From: Amblyomma americanum
Taxonomy: Eukaryota; Arthropoda; Arachnida; Ixodida; Ixodidae
Direction: 5' to 3'
NCBI RefSeq assembly: GCF_052857255.1
Contig: NC_135507.1
Location: forward strand, 73,749,330-73,813,329
Length of the DNA: 64,000 nucleotides
Shown here: piece by piece, positions 37,770 through 49,402 of the stretch
Position numbering within the stretch: position 1 is the first letter of the stretch
How the letters are laid out: every line of letters begins with the position of its first letter
The notes under the pieces: generated by a model
The model's database searches: none
Told to the model about the DNA's origin: nothing
Seen by the model: only the letters and a program-made list of their open reading frames with translations
Made by a program: the position numbers and the translations under genes

Positions 37770-39263
37770 CCAGCTGGGTTTCTCCTCTCTCTCCTCTGTA
37801 CCAGTGCGGCGCGTTTGAGGGCGGCTGGCAACAAATCCTCGCACATGACAAGTCGTTCAGGCGCGACGAAGAGACGATGCTTCAGCGAGTTGCTCGCGAC
37901 GTTTCGGCTCCGGGCGCTGCTCTCCCCTATTTTTTCGCACGCCCGGTGGCGGCGGCGGTGAAACGTCTACGCGATGGAATGTCGCTGCGGCGCCGGGCGT
38001 TTATTTGCGCCTGCTTCCGACGCAGCGCCTCTGTAAGGGAGTGCGCGTGTGTGTACGTATACGTAGGTACACACCGTGCATCCTTCCTTCCACAAGTCCG
38101 TCCGATGCTGGCGCTGCGGTCGCCGCGTCTCTCCCCGTGGTCATTAATCATCCTCATCTGTTGCTCCTTCCTCGGATTTCTTTCTTTCTTTGCTCGTTCA
38201 TCCCCCCCCCCCCCCCCACCCTCTCTTATCCTGGCACCAGTCTGTGGCATCCACTAGCGTTACCGCGACTTCCACAGCCACCGCGGCATCGCCTGTCCAT
38301 CTCCTTTCCAGCTTTCGGCAGCTCCTCCTGCGCCGTTTCCTTCCTTCCTTCCTTCTGTCGTTCTTTACTTCCTCTCTCTTCTTGTCCATCAGCCGCGCTT
38401 CCCACCACGTCAGAAATCTCGGTTGACGTCGTTTCAGGCGGCGGCGCGTCTTCTTGTTTCTCTTGTGCGTTTGTTGTCCATTGTCTTGTTCGGTGCCGCC
38501 GTTGGCGGCGCCACACAGCTGAGACTGACGCGGGAAAAATGGAAGGCTGCGGAATTCCCGAGGAAACGCACGTTGCATGTATATTTTTTGCTCTCTTCCT
38601 CTTCGAAACGTCCACACAGCTTCCTCCCTCCAACCTCTACCTCCGCCCCCTTCTTCGGGTACTGAGCGGCGCCTTACCTCCAACTCAGTTTCCGAACTCC
38701 TCCATGGACTTCCCACTCATCTACCCTTGTCAGTGGCACCTTCGAAGCCACCCTCCTCTCTCACCCTCTCCTCCAACGCCTGAACGCTGTGGCAGTGCTG
38801 GCTTTTCCAAAAGTGTGGACAGGCCTCGGCACCGACTCCGGCTGACTGGTCTTTGGGGACAAGCAGCGCTCCACGGAGGCGCCCAGCGGGAGATCATTAG
38901 CCGGGACGCGAACAGCGCCATCCTGGGGAGAGACAGACAAACAGAAAGAAGCACGATGCGTGCCTAATGAAGTGACGAGTGTCAACAAACAGCTGCTGCT
39001 GCTGCAGGTCGCCTGGCCTCGACGACACACGAGTGGCCGTTATTCCGTGAGAATACGCGAGACCTCGGGCTCCTGGGCATCGACCTCTTGTGAGCCCTGG
39101 CACTCTTCCTCCAGGTGCCCCAGAACTGAAGCCCAGGAAAAGAGTTTCCAGAGACGCTGGATTCGCCTCTCACCATTTCCCGGGGAGAGGAGGTGATAGC
39201 GACAGTAGTACTGCATCCCTTCGGCTCCTCTCCACAAGATAAAGCACTCCTAAGCCCAGCTGG
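37767..39263. other. Pyrimidine- and CpG-rich stretch, no gene recognised
   Basis: Long open frames (up to 320 codons, 38005-38967) are S/P/L-rich and lack domains. A minus-strand frame at 39040-39237 (MWRGAEGMQYYCRYHLLSPG) has a less biased composition and is the only one here worth a homology search. C run at about 38201-38217. Confidence 0.3.
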
Positions 39264-39546
39264 ACTATACATAGTGTTGCACCTAAGCAGTTACAAAATT
39301 TTTAAAAATAGATTTTTTTTTGTTGGAAGAGCGCATTTTTCGGCACAGCACTACCAGCGGCGCAGTACATCAGAATACGGCTAAGACGTGCTGAAGAGCA
39401 GGCTGGTTAGCTAACATGAAAGAGTGAATTTCTGAATTATTACTATTAGGCTCCTTAATTAACTATTAGGCTCCGTAAATAGACTGCCGTAATTAATATC
39501 CATATCAGTTTTTATAATTTAGAAATCGCGGTTACCCTCGGCGTTG
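39264..39546. mobile_element. Half of a foldback element
   Basis: TAGTGTTGCACCTAAGCAG, TTGGAAGAGCGCATTTTTCG, GGCTAAGACGTGCTGAAGAG, GCGGTTACCCTCGGCG match the left half of the foldback at 3198. It stops at GTGCCTAGATACACTAGGC, where element C begins, so the second arm is missing. Confidence 0.7.
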
Positions 39547-39712
39547 TGCCTAGATACACTAGGCTACCAGTCGAGCATTTCGCGGTACAGGCGAGACGCC
39601 AGTTGCGCGCATGCGCTACCATGGTACATGCGGGAGGACAGTTGTGCGCTGCGCCGTTACCATGGCTACCGGGGAGGAGGAGTGGGTGCGCCGCGCGCTT
39701 CGTCGTTTCCCT

Positions 39713-39781
39713 CCCTCTTTTATCCATTTCTTTACGGCGCGGTTCGGGTGTCCACCGAGATATGTGAGACGGTTACTGTGC
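39713..39781 (+). mobile_element. Variant SINE tail inside element C
   Basis: TTCCCTCCCTCTTTTATCCA, TTTACGGCGCGGTTCGGGTG, GAGATATGTGAGACGGTTAC: the same tail as at 17300-17418 and 22250. It replaces sequence present in the first element C copy. Confidence 0.65.
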
Positions 39782-39956
39782 TTTGCGCGGTCGGGGCGCC
39801 ATCCAGCTGGCATGACGTCCCTCCGCGCGGCTCGCCGCCACCGCCGTTTGGTATGACGTCACACCGCGTTCATCAACCGAACCGCGCGTCGTCGCATGCG
39901 CAGCATTGCGTATAAAAAGCGGGGATGTAATCGGCGGCTGTATCGCAACGCTTGAT

Positions 39957-40320
39957 ACGGATGCACAGAAGGAGAGTCCAGCCGCTGCTAAACGGCGGTA
40001 TAGACAAGAGAACATTAACTCTTCTGATCCTGAGGTTTTCGCCCGGCAGTTGGCTACTCAACAAAGAGAGATTGAGCGTCATAAGGGGAAGAGGGCTGCG
40101 GAGACGCCCGAACAGAGAGAGGGACGCCTTGCCAAACGCAGACGCCAGACTGCCGAGCGTAATAGACGCCGCATAGCCGCCTACATGAAGCCTATGGAAG
40201 GCGTCAGTCAACGGGAACCAACCGAAGAGTATGTGAACGCCCGTCGTATGATTGATCACACCATTCGAGTTTCCGAAAGTGCTCTGCGACCTGGACATTT
40301 CAAGCGGACATGTCTCTCAT
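39957..40320 (+). pseudogene. Element C protein, N-terminal remnant
   Basis: No in-frame ATG aligns with ATG 18314 of the other copy (ACG here). The basic block ETPEQREGRLAKRRRQTAER and VSQREPTEEYV are conserved. The nuclease part is deleted after SESALRPGHF. No functional product expected. Confidence 0.5.
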
Positions 40321-40415
40321 GGCTAAACATAAAGTGCCAACAACAAGCTCAGCCATGGAAACGTACCTCCCGCTACGTATATACTGACATAGCCGAGCTA
40401 AGCCACTGCCAATTT

Positions 40416-40759
40416 TTTTTGTACCAGGGATTAGTTTGGGCAGAAAAAAATTATGAAAAATAAAGTGCCCATCCCGCACCGCCAGTTGGCACAACGGGCT
40501 GGTTTTTGTAAGAGAAATCGACGCTTGCGCACCTGACTTCTTCGTCTTGAACTTGCACACGCCGTATTAGTGGGCTAGCACTACAGGGCTTCCACTCCGT
40601 CGAAAAGCGGTTGTCTATTTGCCTGTCTAAATCATGCTTCTGACAGGCGGTCCACCTACCCCGGTCGGCAGGTAGCAACCTTCCCACCATTGTCTGTCTA
40701 TCTGGTGCCTCCGCGACCTGGAAGAGCTGGGTGCCAGCCGACTGGGTGGCAGGTGGGCC
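40416..40759. other. No gene recognised; REP1-like sequence
   Basis: Unassigned, with REP1-like CACCTACCCCGGTCGGCAGG near 40650. A 129-codon minus frame has no domain. Confidence 0.3.
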
Positions 40760-41030
40760 AAATAGATCACGTGACCTTGTGACGTCATCGTGACCTACAC
40801 ACCGGTTTGCGAACAAACATCCTACAGTAAAAGTTGGCAATTGATTAATGATTAGTCACTAGAGGTTCCCCGGGAAGAGCAAAGTTGATCTCACAAGTCC
40901 CACCGATGGCAGCACCTGCCATCGCAGGGCAGTGGCGCGTCGCTTGACCGCGGTACCACTGCGCCAGGAGTGGTACGAGGACTCCCAGGGACCCGTGAAT
41001 GTAGAGAATGACCAATTCTACTCCAGTACA
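40760..41030 (-). repeat. REP1 repeat, partial
   Basis: GATCACGTGACCTTGTGACG, CACCTGCCATCGCAGGGCAG, CACTGCGCCAGGAGTGGTAC, GAATGACCAATTCTACTCC follow the REP1 order on the minus strand. The TAACGC ends are not seen. Confidence 0.6.
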
Positions 41031-41516
41031 AGTCTAACATGATGCAATATCACGAAAACTTACTTCATACGTAATATCAATCAAGATAGGCCCTTTAATA
41101 TCAAACAGAACCACAGAAATTCAAGACACGCCATGCAATACCAGGGTTAATCATGCTATTGCACGTTAATTCGCCATTAGCCCCAAGCTGAACCACGTGC
41201 GTATTTTTTTTTCTGCAGCGCTCATTGTTGCTTCATGCACGTAATCAATGCTGCCACCGATTCAGGTAAAAGTCGCTCGCTCGTAAGAATGTGTCCGATG
41301 GCATTTGTCCCAAGAAAAGGACCTGAAACGAAACACGTACGGAGGCTAATAAGGCAGCTGTAAATGGAACTGTGGAAGACAGAGAGCAGTACAACGAGGG
41401 CGGTAGGTTTATTTATTTTACCGACAGAGTGACTTAATTGTTTCCTCCCTTTCGCGTGATACTGAAGACTAAAAGCGGTTAGAGTTAAAAATTCCTCAAC
41501 AAAGGTATACAAATAT
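41031..41516. other. No gene recognised
   Basis: Unassigned. Confidence 0.3.
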
Positions 41517-41735
41517 ATTTCGACCACCTGGGGATCTTTAACGTGTGCCATATCAGTGCACGTTAAAAATCCCCAGGAAGTCGAAATTGTTCCGGAGCCC
41601 TCTACTACGGCACCTCTTTCCTCCTTTCTTCTTTCAGACCCTCGTTTATCCCTTCCCTTACGGCGTGGTTCAGGTGTCCATCGAGATATGTGAGACAGCT
41701 ACTGCGCCATTTCCTTTACCCAAAAAAATAAATTT
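41517..41735 (+). mobile_element. Type A SINE with inverted start
   Basis: TTTCGACCACCTGGGGATCT and TTAACGTG (minus orientation) meet CAGTGCACGTTAAAAATCCC (plus) across GTGCCATAT, giving arms of about 30 bp. The plus part continues to CCATTTCCTTTACCCAAAAA. Head absent. Confidence 0.75.
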
Positions 41736-42289
41736 TCAATTTTCTGCAAAAACTAAATTATGCATCTTCATTTACAGCCAATACTCTGAGGGTTTCGCCT
41801 CTGAGAAACCAGCTTGTCGGGCCACCGCATAGCACAACAATAAGCGATGAAGAACGTTATGTCCGAGTTAATTAAATAAAAATAAAGCAATTAAATGCCC
41901 CTCATGAATCTCAGGCCACATTTTACACAACACAAACAATGCAAACACTGAGTGCATCCTTCACTTTTCTTTTGGTCTCCTCGCCGTTTCACTACTGTAG
42001 ATGTCTTGTAATTTAGAGCGCGCGATGGCTTTGGCCAGGGCTGCTTTATGCTTTGTACAGAGCACGCATATGTTTGTGACGCATCGTTTGATTGACCGCT
42101 TAGCACGTTCACGAGCGATTGCTTAGTTTTATTCTGTTACGAGGCGTAAGTGCAGCCTATACGTCCGCCAGGTGCGCATCTCTCCAACGAGGCCTGAATA
42201 CAACGAATACGTACACCAACTTGCTCTCTCTCCTTCCCGCCTTTCCAAGCTCGGGCGTCGCCATATTGCTCGCCGGACTACTGTGTACC
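41736..42289. other. No gene recognised
   Basis: Unassigned AT-rich then GC-balanced sequence. Confidence 0.3.
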
Positions 42290-42840
42290 GTTTTTGCCTA
42301 AAGTAACCAGACAATTGGTTTCTCTGCCGTACAGGGGGTCTGTATACAGTGCCCCTAAACACCAAAAATCTCTAAAGGTGAGCACGATGGTTTTGATTCC
42401 TTAATACTCAAAAATTCTGGACAAAAGCATTTTCGAGCGGGAAACCGTTTATGAACACATTTTTTTCATATAAGATTTCACCATAACAATCAGTATGCCC
42501 GCAGATCACCCGACGGCAGTCCTGTATTTTTTTTTTTATAGTAACGTTTTTGCTACCGTCAAAAGTGTTCCCCATTGTTTTTCTGCGACAATCTTAACTC
42601 TTCGATGCGATAGATGGAAACACCTTAAAAGACAGATTTTGCTACATATCAGAATAATGGACCATTACTTTCATTACCGCCATAACTGTGTCTTACAATT
42701 TTGCAATTTTCAAAATTTTTCTCCGAGAATGTTGGACATGATACAGATTCAGAACCTAAGAGGTACCACAAGTGCTCCGCTAGACTACTAAGAAACGAAA
42801 CTTGGTTGCATGCTTACCTTTGGCAAGGACGGTACATGTG
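42290..42840. mobile_element. TIR element, about 550 bp
   Basis: Left TGTACCGTTTTTGCCTAAAG and right CTTACCTTTGGCAAGGACGG plus TACATGT are imperfect inverted ends. The interior (AAAGCATTTTCGAGCGGGAA, CCGCAGATCACCCGACGGCA, AGAATAATGGACCATTACTT) recurs at 45090-45375. The ends resemble the 200-bp MITE at 9890. No transposase. Confidence 0.6.
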
Positions 42841-42902
42841 ACGCTGCTACTTCAGCAGCGCTTCACCTGGGGCACACATCAGCCCACATATAAAAAAAAA
42901 CA

Positions 42903-43359
42903 GAAGGGGAACTTAGGCTCTACCTTAAGGATATGACGCGATAGCGTTAATGGGTTAATGTTCATTCATGCGGAATTGGTCATTATCGACGTTACATTCG
43001 TAGATCGCTGGGAGTTCTATACCACTCCTGACGCAGTGGTGTAGCTATTAAGCGATTCGCCACTGCCCTGCGATGGCTGGGCTGCTGCTGGCGGGGCTTG
43101 GGAGACTCGAATTGCTCTTTCCGAGCAACCTGTCACGACCAATCACTGATTTAACCACCACTTGCTGCAGTGGGTCAGTTCGCTCACAGTCCGGTGTGCA
43201 AGCCGTGATGATGCGACAAGGTCATGTGACCTAGGTGACCCGTGCACCTAGGTTGGCGGAGCCTCCGATTTCTACGGCTGCTAGGCTTCAACGGTCGCCA
43301 ACGCCGACACTGCACTTTTTTTTTTTCGACGAGGGGGGCTACTAACACTGTCGCGTTAA
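42903..43359 (+). repeat. REP1 repeat, full-length copy
   Basis: CTTAGGCTCTACCTTAAGGA, ATGACGCGATAGCGTTAATG, GACGCAGTGGTGTAGCTATT, AAGGTCATGTGACCTAGGTG (core mutated to CATGTG), ends ACTGTCGCGTTAAAG. Followed at once by a foldback end. Confidence 0.7.
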
Positions 43360-43360
43360 A

Positions 43361-43392
43361 GTTGGATACAACTCAAGAACGAAGCAGCTAAT
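43361..43392. mobile_element. End of the palindromic MITE seen at 5.6 kb
   Basis: TTGGATACAACTCAAGAACG, AAGCAGCTA matches the left end of the element at 5612. The second arm is not present. Confidence 0.5.
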
Positions 43393-44033
43393 GCTCCTCA
43401 AAGGAGGACCTCCAGGCTTCGTACAACCTGCTAAAAGTGGACCAAGGCCGTACTCTGGCTGGCCTGGAAAATACTTTCCTCGGCAATGCAGAAGAAGACG
43501 GAAGTTATTGTTGCCACGCGGGTACTACCGAATCAACACCGCTTATCCCAGAAAGAGTCCTCGAGCAGCTATCAATGGAACAATGCCAGCAAAACCAAGA
43601 GTAACAGCTAGCTTCGCATATGCCGGGTCCTTTCTTCCGCGTTACGTGAGTGAGGTGTCTTGGTTGTTCTTTCAGCATGTCCTCTGAGACAAGGTCAGGA
43701 ACCTCGCTAGAACACGTCTTCTTTGCAATGTATGTGCTTCAGCTATCGCCCCGTTTCTCCTCCTCACAGTTCGCCCGCACACTGCATGTTGCCAGTGGCT
43801 GCCCCCCCCCCCCCCCCTTTCTTTACTTCTTTCCCTCCTTCACTTGGGTTTCTCGATTCCACGCTTGGCCAGCCCCGTGGAACAGCGCGGCCAAATTAAT
43901 TTTCGCCTACGGAGCGCCGCCCGATCCCTCTCTCCTATATCTTTCGCCGGCGCTCGCCGCTAGGGGGACGCCCACGGGCAACAGCTATAGAGGGAACCAG
44001 CCCGGAACCTCTGTACCATACACAAACAAATAA
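43393..44033. other. No gene recognised
   Basis: C17 run at about 43801-43817; open frames without domains. Confidence 0.3.
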
Positions 44034-44815
<782 letters not shown>

Positions 44816-45009
44816 AATTGTTTTTTTTGGGGGGTAGGGAAGGAAATGGCGCAGTGTCTGTCTCATATACCGTTGGACACCTGAACCGCGCCGTAAGGGA
44901 AGGGATAGAGGGACTGAAAGAAGAAAGGAAGAGAGAGGTGCCGTAGTGGAGGGCTCCGTAATAATATCGACCACCTGCGGATCTTTAACGTGCACTGACA
45001 TCGCACAGA
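44816..45009 (-). mobile_element. Type A SINE, 5'-truncated
   Basis: Minus strand from CTGTGCGATGTCAGTGCACG through TATTACGGAGCCCTCCACTA and GTGTCCAACGGTATATGAGA to a C- and A-rich tail. Head and B box missing. Confidence 0.82.
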
Positions 45010-45059
45010 CAGTTGAATTAGTTTCTTTTAGAACGTTACAATGTGATGTTCTTGTGTGG

Positions 45060-45410
45060 TTAAAAGTCGCTTAAAGGTAATCTTGACCTGTTTACATATC
45101 CAGAAATTCTGCCCAAAAGCATTTTTCAACGGGAAATAGTTTGTGAGCACATTTTTTTTTTCATATATTATAACATTTCACTATAGCGAACAATATATCC
45201 GCAGATCTCCCCTCGGCAGGCATGCATTTTTTTTTCCTAATAATGCTTCCGCTGTCATCAGAAATGTTCCCTGTCGGTTTCCAATAGCAGCTTTAACTGC
45301 TCGATGCGAGCGATGGGAAAACTTTATAAGATTTTGCTATGCATCGGAAGAATGGACCACTGCCTTCATGAAAGTAGCTTACCATAGCCCAATATAACAA
45401 CTTTTTATCC
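45060..45410. mobile_element. Second copy of the 42.3-kb TIR element, ends lost
   Basis: CCAAAAGCATTTTTCAACGG, CCGCAGATCTCCCCTCGGCA, GAAGAATGGACCACTGCCTT match 42420-42690 at moderate identity. No clear terminal repeats. Confidence 0.55.
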
Positions 45411-45557
45411 TAGTATCATGTACTTGCCAGCACGAGTAGTATATTTACAAGTAATTAACGCAAAAATAGGAAATGCTATCGGCAACAAAAATAAAGGTAG
45501 AGTTACTCAAATGAGGAGCAGTCCGAAAAAACGCGTCTAATATTTAAAAACTGGTTT

Positions 45558-45790
45558 ATGTGGTTTAACGTCCCAACGGGACTCAAGCTATGAGGGGTGT
45601 CGTAGTGAAGGGCTCCGGAAATTTCGACCACCTGGTGGGGTTCTTTAACGTGCACTGACACACGGGCACAGTACACGGGCCTCTAGAATTTCGTCTCTAT
45701 CGGAATTCTACCTCACACGGCAGGGATCGAACCCGCGTCTTTCGGGCCAGCAGCCGAGCGCCAAAACCAGTGAGCCACCGCGGCGGCTTC
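45558..45790 (-). mobile_element. Type B SINE, full length with target duplication
   Basis: Minus strand: CCGCCGCGGTGGCTCACTGG, GGGTTCGATCCCTGCCGTGT, ACGTTAAAGAACCCCACCAG, then ATAGCTTGAGTCCCGTTGGG and ACGTTAAACCAC. Duplications AAAACTGGTTT (45547-45557) and AAGAACTGGTTT (45791-45802). Confidence 0.85.
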
Positions 45791-45802
45791 AAGAACTGGT
45801 TT

Positions 45803-46884
45803 GTCATTTTTTGAATTGAGTTTGAGCTCAGGCGTGAGACGTGGCCTCCGTGTTAATTAAGGCAGCAATCTAACTGCCGCTGAATCTTCGCGCGTTATCC
45901 ACGTGACACTTTACCGCGGTGGTTGTGCAGCTTCACGTCTGTGTCCTTATACGTATACAGTGGAGAAACGTATACACAGCCCCGTTAACTGCCCTTACCG
46001 GGTGCTGACAGCGAACAAATTGCGTTTCACCAGCAGGCGGCGTGGATGTGGAGCCTCTTGGATTGCGGAGGCGTGTAAGGCAGCGGAACAATTCCTCGAA
46101 GTGTAAAACTTTCCTAATATCACGATATACCACGGCCTCACCACGCCCATGTCTTCCGTGCTTAGTTCATTTTTTTTCCTTTGATTGAGTTTAACTGCAG
46201 GTCACAGGCCGTCTAGCTGCGGCGTGCATGTCAACGACACTGACTTGTGTTCGGGTAAAACCGAATATCGAAAAATTCAATTCGGCGTATAGTTTTATTC
46301 GAAATGACCAGCGCGGAAACAGACGGGGACACGAGAAGAAGAAACACTGACGACAGGACGGGCGCTGACTAACAACTCTTTATTTTCGAGGAATACCCAG
46401 CACAATATATGCCATAAAACCACGTGACAGTCAGGGGGCCAAAGAATACAACCCAATCCACAGTCGTCAAGGGGCGGCCAACACATGTATGAACCAGAAT
46501 GAAAAAAAACCACAAAAAAATGAAAAAGGGCGTGAAGCTTTATGAAGTGCACGTATCAAAAAGCACTTTAACCAGCAAAAAACCAAGGAAAACACACGTG
46601 CCAAACAACATTGTGGCCAAAGGGCGGTGCCAAGAACACTTTAACAGCAACAACGAGCGAGCCTAAAAGAGCCCAAGCAAGCGAATCAAAAGCAGAGTCA
46701 GAAATCTAAAATCAGATAAAACGTCATACAACCCTACGGATGCCACAAAAACTAGAAACAAACGAATATAACCTAAAAAGGGGCAAAAAAAACTGGTCAA
46801 CGCCAAGAAGGTAAGAGGTAAAAAAACAGTCTACATGTAAAACACAATTTGAACGATTACAACTTATGAGCCGCACCAAAAGCC
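45803..46884. other. No gene recognised; possible retroelement 3' UTR
   Basis: GACGACAGGACGGGCGCTGA and CTAACAACTCTTTATTTTCG near 46350-46390 resemble a dispersed arthropod retroelement end (minus-strand AATAAA). No protein supports it. Confidence 0.25.
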
Positions 46885-47010
46885 ATCCATTCATCCATCC
46901 GTCCGTCCGTCCGTCCATCCATCCGTCCATCCATCCGTCCGTCCGTCCGTCCGTCCGTCCGTCCGTCCGTCCATCCGTCCGTCCGTCCGTCCATCCATCC
47001 ATCCATCCAA
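46885..47010 (+). repeat. (CCRT)n tetranucleotide microsatellite
   Basis: Mixed CCAT and CCGT units (ATCCATCCGTCCGTCCGTCC), about 125 bp, imperfect. The W-M-D-G/T-D-G-R frame on the minus strand is an artefact. Confidence 0.92.
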
Positions 47011-47078
47011 CGTCGATGTAGATGCAGGCCCAGTCACTATCCCTAAAGCCCCAGGGTTTAGAGAAAGCAAAGGTTATA

Positions 47079-47680
47079 GAGAGTTTTAGTTTCACGTACG
47101 TAGAGGCTTCACGTACGTAGAGCGCTTACGGGTGACCAGTGCGCATGCGCAGAACGTAAAGGGTATGAGCGAGTCTCACGTGCGTACGTGAGATTCGGAT
47201 TTTTACGTTGCGGTCTTTGCGTTGCTTGCGTACGTAGCGTTGACAAACATGGCGGCACCCTGCCCGCCGCTTCACGGCGATAACAGCTTCGTCGCTAATC
47301 CTTCGAGGCGATATGGTGTTCTAAACTGCTGTATTCGCCTTCGATTTGCCCATTCTTACCCTCGCATAAGGTTTCAAGCGACAAATAGCTTTTGTTTTTC
47401 AGACAGAAGGGAGATTTTTCAGCTGCTAAGCCTGACGAAGTAGCGTTGGTCGTCGTCATAGCAACGGTCTCGCTATGAATGGCTTCGCTTAATGACTTGT
47501 CTTGGATGATTTTGGCTACAACCAGTGTCTGTGTTTCTTAGTAGATGGCGCTAGGCGTAACGCGCGGCGTGTTTCGCGTACGTGTAACTATAAGGGTTTC
47601 AAACCACCTGCGTGCAGGCTACGTAGACTTCTCACGTTTGCGTACGTGAACCCTCTACGTACGTGAATCTAAAGCTCTCT
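47079..47680. mobile_element. TIR element, about 600 bp, TA target duplication
   Basis: GAGAGTTTTAGTTTCACGTA and CGTAGAGGCTTCACGTACGT at the left mirror ACGTACGTGAATCTAAAGCTCTC at the right; TA flanks both ends. ACGTACGT motifs repeat near both ends, and a GCGCATGCGC NRF1-like site lies near 47142. An internal 73-codon frame (47222-47443) is unrecognised. Probably a non-autonomous mariner-like or related element. Confidence 0.68.
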
Positions 47681-47747
47681 AATGTGAATGAATCTTCGCC
47701 AGACGTGAGCAAAGAAGGAGAGCAGTGACGCCAGGTTACAAATTTAG

Positions 47748-47920
47748 TGTAGCGCCCTCTCTTGGGTGGCGCCAGGAACCCGCATAGCGCGCGCCACCCG
47801 GCGAAGAAAATATAAACGGCACCTGGCCGTGGCTCGTGCAGCCACGGCTCGCAGTTCTGTTCCGGTGTCGGTTCGCAGCAGCTGTCTTGTTCCTTCGCTC
47901 CCGAGGCGTTAAGCCTGCAA
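47748..47920 (+). mobile_element. Short LTR, about 173 bp
   Basis: TGTAGCGCCCTCTCTTGGGT to GGCGTTAAGCCTGCA has the TG...CA form, a TATA-like AAAATATAAAC near 47807 and, just after it, ACTGGTGACC as a possible primer binding site. The downstream gag-like frame supports a 5' LTR. The partner LTR is absent from the window. Confidence 0.5.
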
Positions 47921-48006
47921 CTGGTGACCTATAGACGAGCAATGACCGATACCGCGCTGCAGCATCCACTGAACAAAACTCACGTCCGCAGGACGTCTCG
48001 TTACTG

Positions 48007-48267
48007 CTGGTTCGCTTCCCACCTTTCTGGCCCTAGAGCCCGCAAGTTTGGTTCCACCGGATCGAGGCGCACTTTTGCCTTTCCCGCATCAGCTCGGAGA
48101 CGACGCGCTACTACCATGTCGCCCCGAGCCTTCCTCCTCACGTTGCCGGCGAGCTCTCCGACGCTCTCTGCGCCCCCATGGACGCTACACCATATCAACC
48201 CCTGAAAACCAAGGTGCTGGAGAGATTTATGCCGTCGGAACGCACCCGCCTCCATCCGGCGCATTAG
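48007..48267 (+). pseudogene. Gypsy-like gag fragment
   Basis: Reads LVRFPPFWP*SPQVWFHRIE, AHFCLSRISSETTRYYHVAP, SLPPHVAGELSDALCAPMDA, then TPYQPLKTKVLERFMPSERT and stop. W-F-x-x-(I/V)-E-x-x-F...Y-x-V...SLP is the arthropod Gypsy gag (capsid-like) pattern. One stop (TAG at codon 10) and a truncated end; no protease or pol follows. Lies 87 bp after the LTR, consistent with one 5' fragment. Confidence 0.6.
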
Positions 48268-49121
48268 AATTAAAAATTGGCAAAATGTTATAGCCAATAA
48301 ATTTCTATTTAAAGGAAAATGGCGAATGTCTATTTTCTAGATAATATCGTTTGCTTACAGATTTATTAGACAAAAATATAACGAAAGAGAAATACCAAGC
48401 ATGGCGGCACCTACCACCACCTCATTTCAAATGGGATGCTCCTAACAACATCCATCCATCCAGTGAGTTATGGGTGTCAAAGGGCATGGATTCGGGTCAC
48501 ACTCATCATACTGTAATCCTGAGGAATATGTCTGACAGAGTTTCCACACGTGGCATAGTCACGTGATTGCGCGAATCATTAGCGACTGCACGCGACCTAG
48601 CACCGTGTTGAAGAGTCTTCCAAAACGTCCTGCTCTTATGTCTCTTGCATCATACGTCTAGGCAGATTGCAAGCCGAGCTGGGGTGTGTGTCTGATGTAA
48701 GAGCTCCTCTTTTCAAGCAGTCGTGAGATCCCCTTGGATCTGCAGATCCACTTTGGTATCCGCCAAATTTTCTTTGTTTCATCCTCTTGCTTCAGCATCG
48801 CCTTCTTTGTTATATCCGATACAGCTTTTGAAACATGCGAGTACAGAATAAATCCCAGAAGTTCGTACGTAAGAGAACAGACTTCTCTACTGGATTTAAC
48901 GGACATGACGTCAACTTCCACTAAGAACAACCAAGGCGCGCAGAAAGTTTCTTCGCTTTTGTTCACGTGCCGTACTTCTACACTAAATCTTTTTTCTTCT
49001 TTTGATGTTCTTCGAATGCACTATATTTGCATTTGAATATGCTACAGGTTTAGCTATTTGGCCCAAGCAGGAACGGATAGAAAAGTAATAAGGATTAAAA
49101 ACTAACTATACTTCACCTTAC
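48268..49121. other. No gene recognised
   Basis: Unassigned. A 102-codon minus frame (48658-48966) has no domain. Confidence 0.3.
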
Positions 49122-49402
49122 ATACTGATCCGGAGTACCTGGGTTCGAACCCGACCGCGGCGGCTGCCTTTTTATGGAGCAAAAACGCTAAGGCGCCCGT
49201 GTGCTGTGCGATGTCAGTGCGCGTTAAAGATCCCCAGGTGGTCGAAATTATTCCGGAGCCCTCCACTACGATACCTCTTTCTTCCTTTCTTCTTTCACTC
49301 CCTCCTTTATCCCTTCCCTTACGGCGCGGTTCAAGTGTCCAACGATACGTGAGACAGATACTGCGCCATTTCCTTTCCGTAAAAACCAATTATTATTATT
49401 AC
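49122..49402 (+). mobile_element. Type A SINE, 5'-truncated before the B box
   Basis: TACTGATCCGGAGTACCTGG, GGTTCGAACCCGACCGCGGC, GTGCTGTGCGATGTCAGTGC, AAACCAATTATTATTATTAC. No A box. Confidence 0.86.

Larger units (their letters stand above)
39547..40415 (+). mobile_element. Element C, internally deleted copy
   Basis: From TACACTAGGCTACCAGTCGA to CCTCCCGCTACGTATATACT it follows the copy at 17951-19285, with the same TGACGTCA, GCATGCGC and TATAAAAAG promoter block. The segment equal to about 18655-19180 is gone. The left end is replaced by half a foldback and a SINE-tail piece sits at 39713-39781. Confidence 0.7.

Noticed and set aside
38005..38967. 320-codon plus-strand frame
   Set aside because: Pyrimidine-rich DNA gives an S/P/L-rich frame without domains; the opposite strand is equally open.
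45803..46884. Penelope-like element
   Set aside because: Only a short terminal-like motif (GGGCGCTGACTAACAACT) suggested it; no GIY-YIG or RT peptide was found.
46724..47095. Repeat protein with [12 protein letters not shown] motif
   Set aside because: Translation of a CCRT tetranucleotide microsatellite on the minus strand.
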